Positions 63,571-64,000 of a stretch of DNA of 64,000 nt are shown one piece after another (within the stretch, counting starts at the first letter, position 1; every line of letters starts with the position of its first letter). The position numbers and the translations under genes were made by a program. Source of the stretch: Isoetes taiwanensis (taxonomy: Eukaryota > Streptophyta > Lycopodiopsida > Isoetales > Isoetaceae); contig JAJEKV010000011.1 in assembly GCA_021234155.1 (NCBI GenBank), forward strand, positions 18,926,677 to 18,990,676. The letters run 5' to 3'. The notes below the pieces were generated by a model. It had not been told where the DNA came from. It made no database searches and saw nothing but the letters and a program-made list of their open reading frames with translations.

Positions 63571-64000
63571 GATGTTCCCTGTAGGTTGCAGCTGTAGTAT
63601 TCTTCTCCAAAATGTTTTGGGATGACCACCGAGATAGAACTTTTCACGTTGATGCTTTGCAATGTATTGAGCCTTGTTGCATTTGAGGAAACTTTTGTAT
63701 TGTTTGATCACTTACACTTGCAAAGTGGGGCCAGTGACTAGTCGGAACGAATACTTAAGTTCTTTGCATTCAACATTAAACCATTGATAGTAAGGAAAGC
63801 TTGCCACTTGCGACGGCCTTTGTGGCCGTACCCTCCCAAAGCATCCCTCGACAACAATCAGGAAGGAGTACAATGCTCAATTGGCCAGTCTGTTGCAGTA
63901 AGATGGAAAAGTGCAGAGTTCTCGTTAGCTCGTTCATGAGCATCTTAGCATAAGACTCCATGCGATCATAATCCAAATGCAGCTGAAGCAAGTGGGGCAG
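63571..64000. other. Right window edge, no supported gene
   Basis: A minus-strand frame (63776-63991) stays open to near the window edge (LQLHLDYDRMESYAKMLMNE...), so an exon or transposon fragment entering from the right is possible. It is not recognised. Confidence 0.3.

Overview
The window reads as nuclear DNA of a land plant. The evidence is a spliced GEX1 (GAMETE EXPRESSED 1) gene, an NDR1/HIN1-like (LEA_2) gene, fragments of an MRS2-type magnesium transporter and of a PPR protein, a plant-type LINE, SINE-like elements, a Helitron-like terminus and very long satellite DNA. Gene density is very low and most of the window is repeat. I cannot fix the lineage from sequence alone; a seed-free plant or another large, repeat-rich plant genome would fit.

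Layout. 1-9 kb: a tandem duplication with hairpins, a 150-bp TA tract, an unrecognised cysteine-containing coding remnant (about 5.5-6.9 kb, + strand) and an intact single-exon LEA_2/NHL gene (7967-8602, - strand). 9-15 kb: an inverted-repeat element, a Helitron-like 3' end, a 5'-truncated and frameshifted LINE (11.04-13.84 kb, - strand) and a PPR gene fragment. 15-22 kb: microsatellites, an AT-rich palindromic element, a SINE-like element and local duplications. 22.3-26.1 kb: a tandem duplication of 1.87 kb whose unit already contains one satellite monomer. 23.8-43.25 kb: a satellite array of about 44 copies. Full monomers are about 430 bp, with interspersed 240-270 bp deletion derivatives. 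Each carries a nearly invariant tRNA-like core with an A-box-like motif and a B box. 43.3-45.8 kb: triplicated flank module, palindromic A/T-rich element and perfect palindromes. 46.8-47.6 kb: MRS2 fragment (- strand). 51.2-53.2 kb: LTR-like sequence with a primer-binding-site-like motif, followed by degenerate repeats carrying heat-shock-element-like arrays. 56.2-58.7 kb: long foldbacks and a tandem field derived from one of them, surrounding a coiled-coil ORF broken by one in-frame stop. 59.6-62.0 kb: the complete six-exon GEX1 gene, the best-supported gene here.

Only GEX1 and the LEA_2 gene look intact, and no operon-like or pathway clustering is visible. The most notable structures are the satellite with its internal Pol III-like boxes, the foldback-derived field upstream of GEX1, the heat-shock-element-like repeat block, and a LINE/SINE 3' end shared by four loci. 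Some of the monomer-to-monomer variation in the satellite looks like consensus-sequence error at CpG sites.
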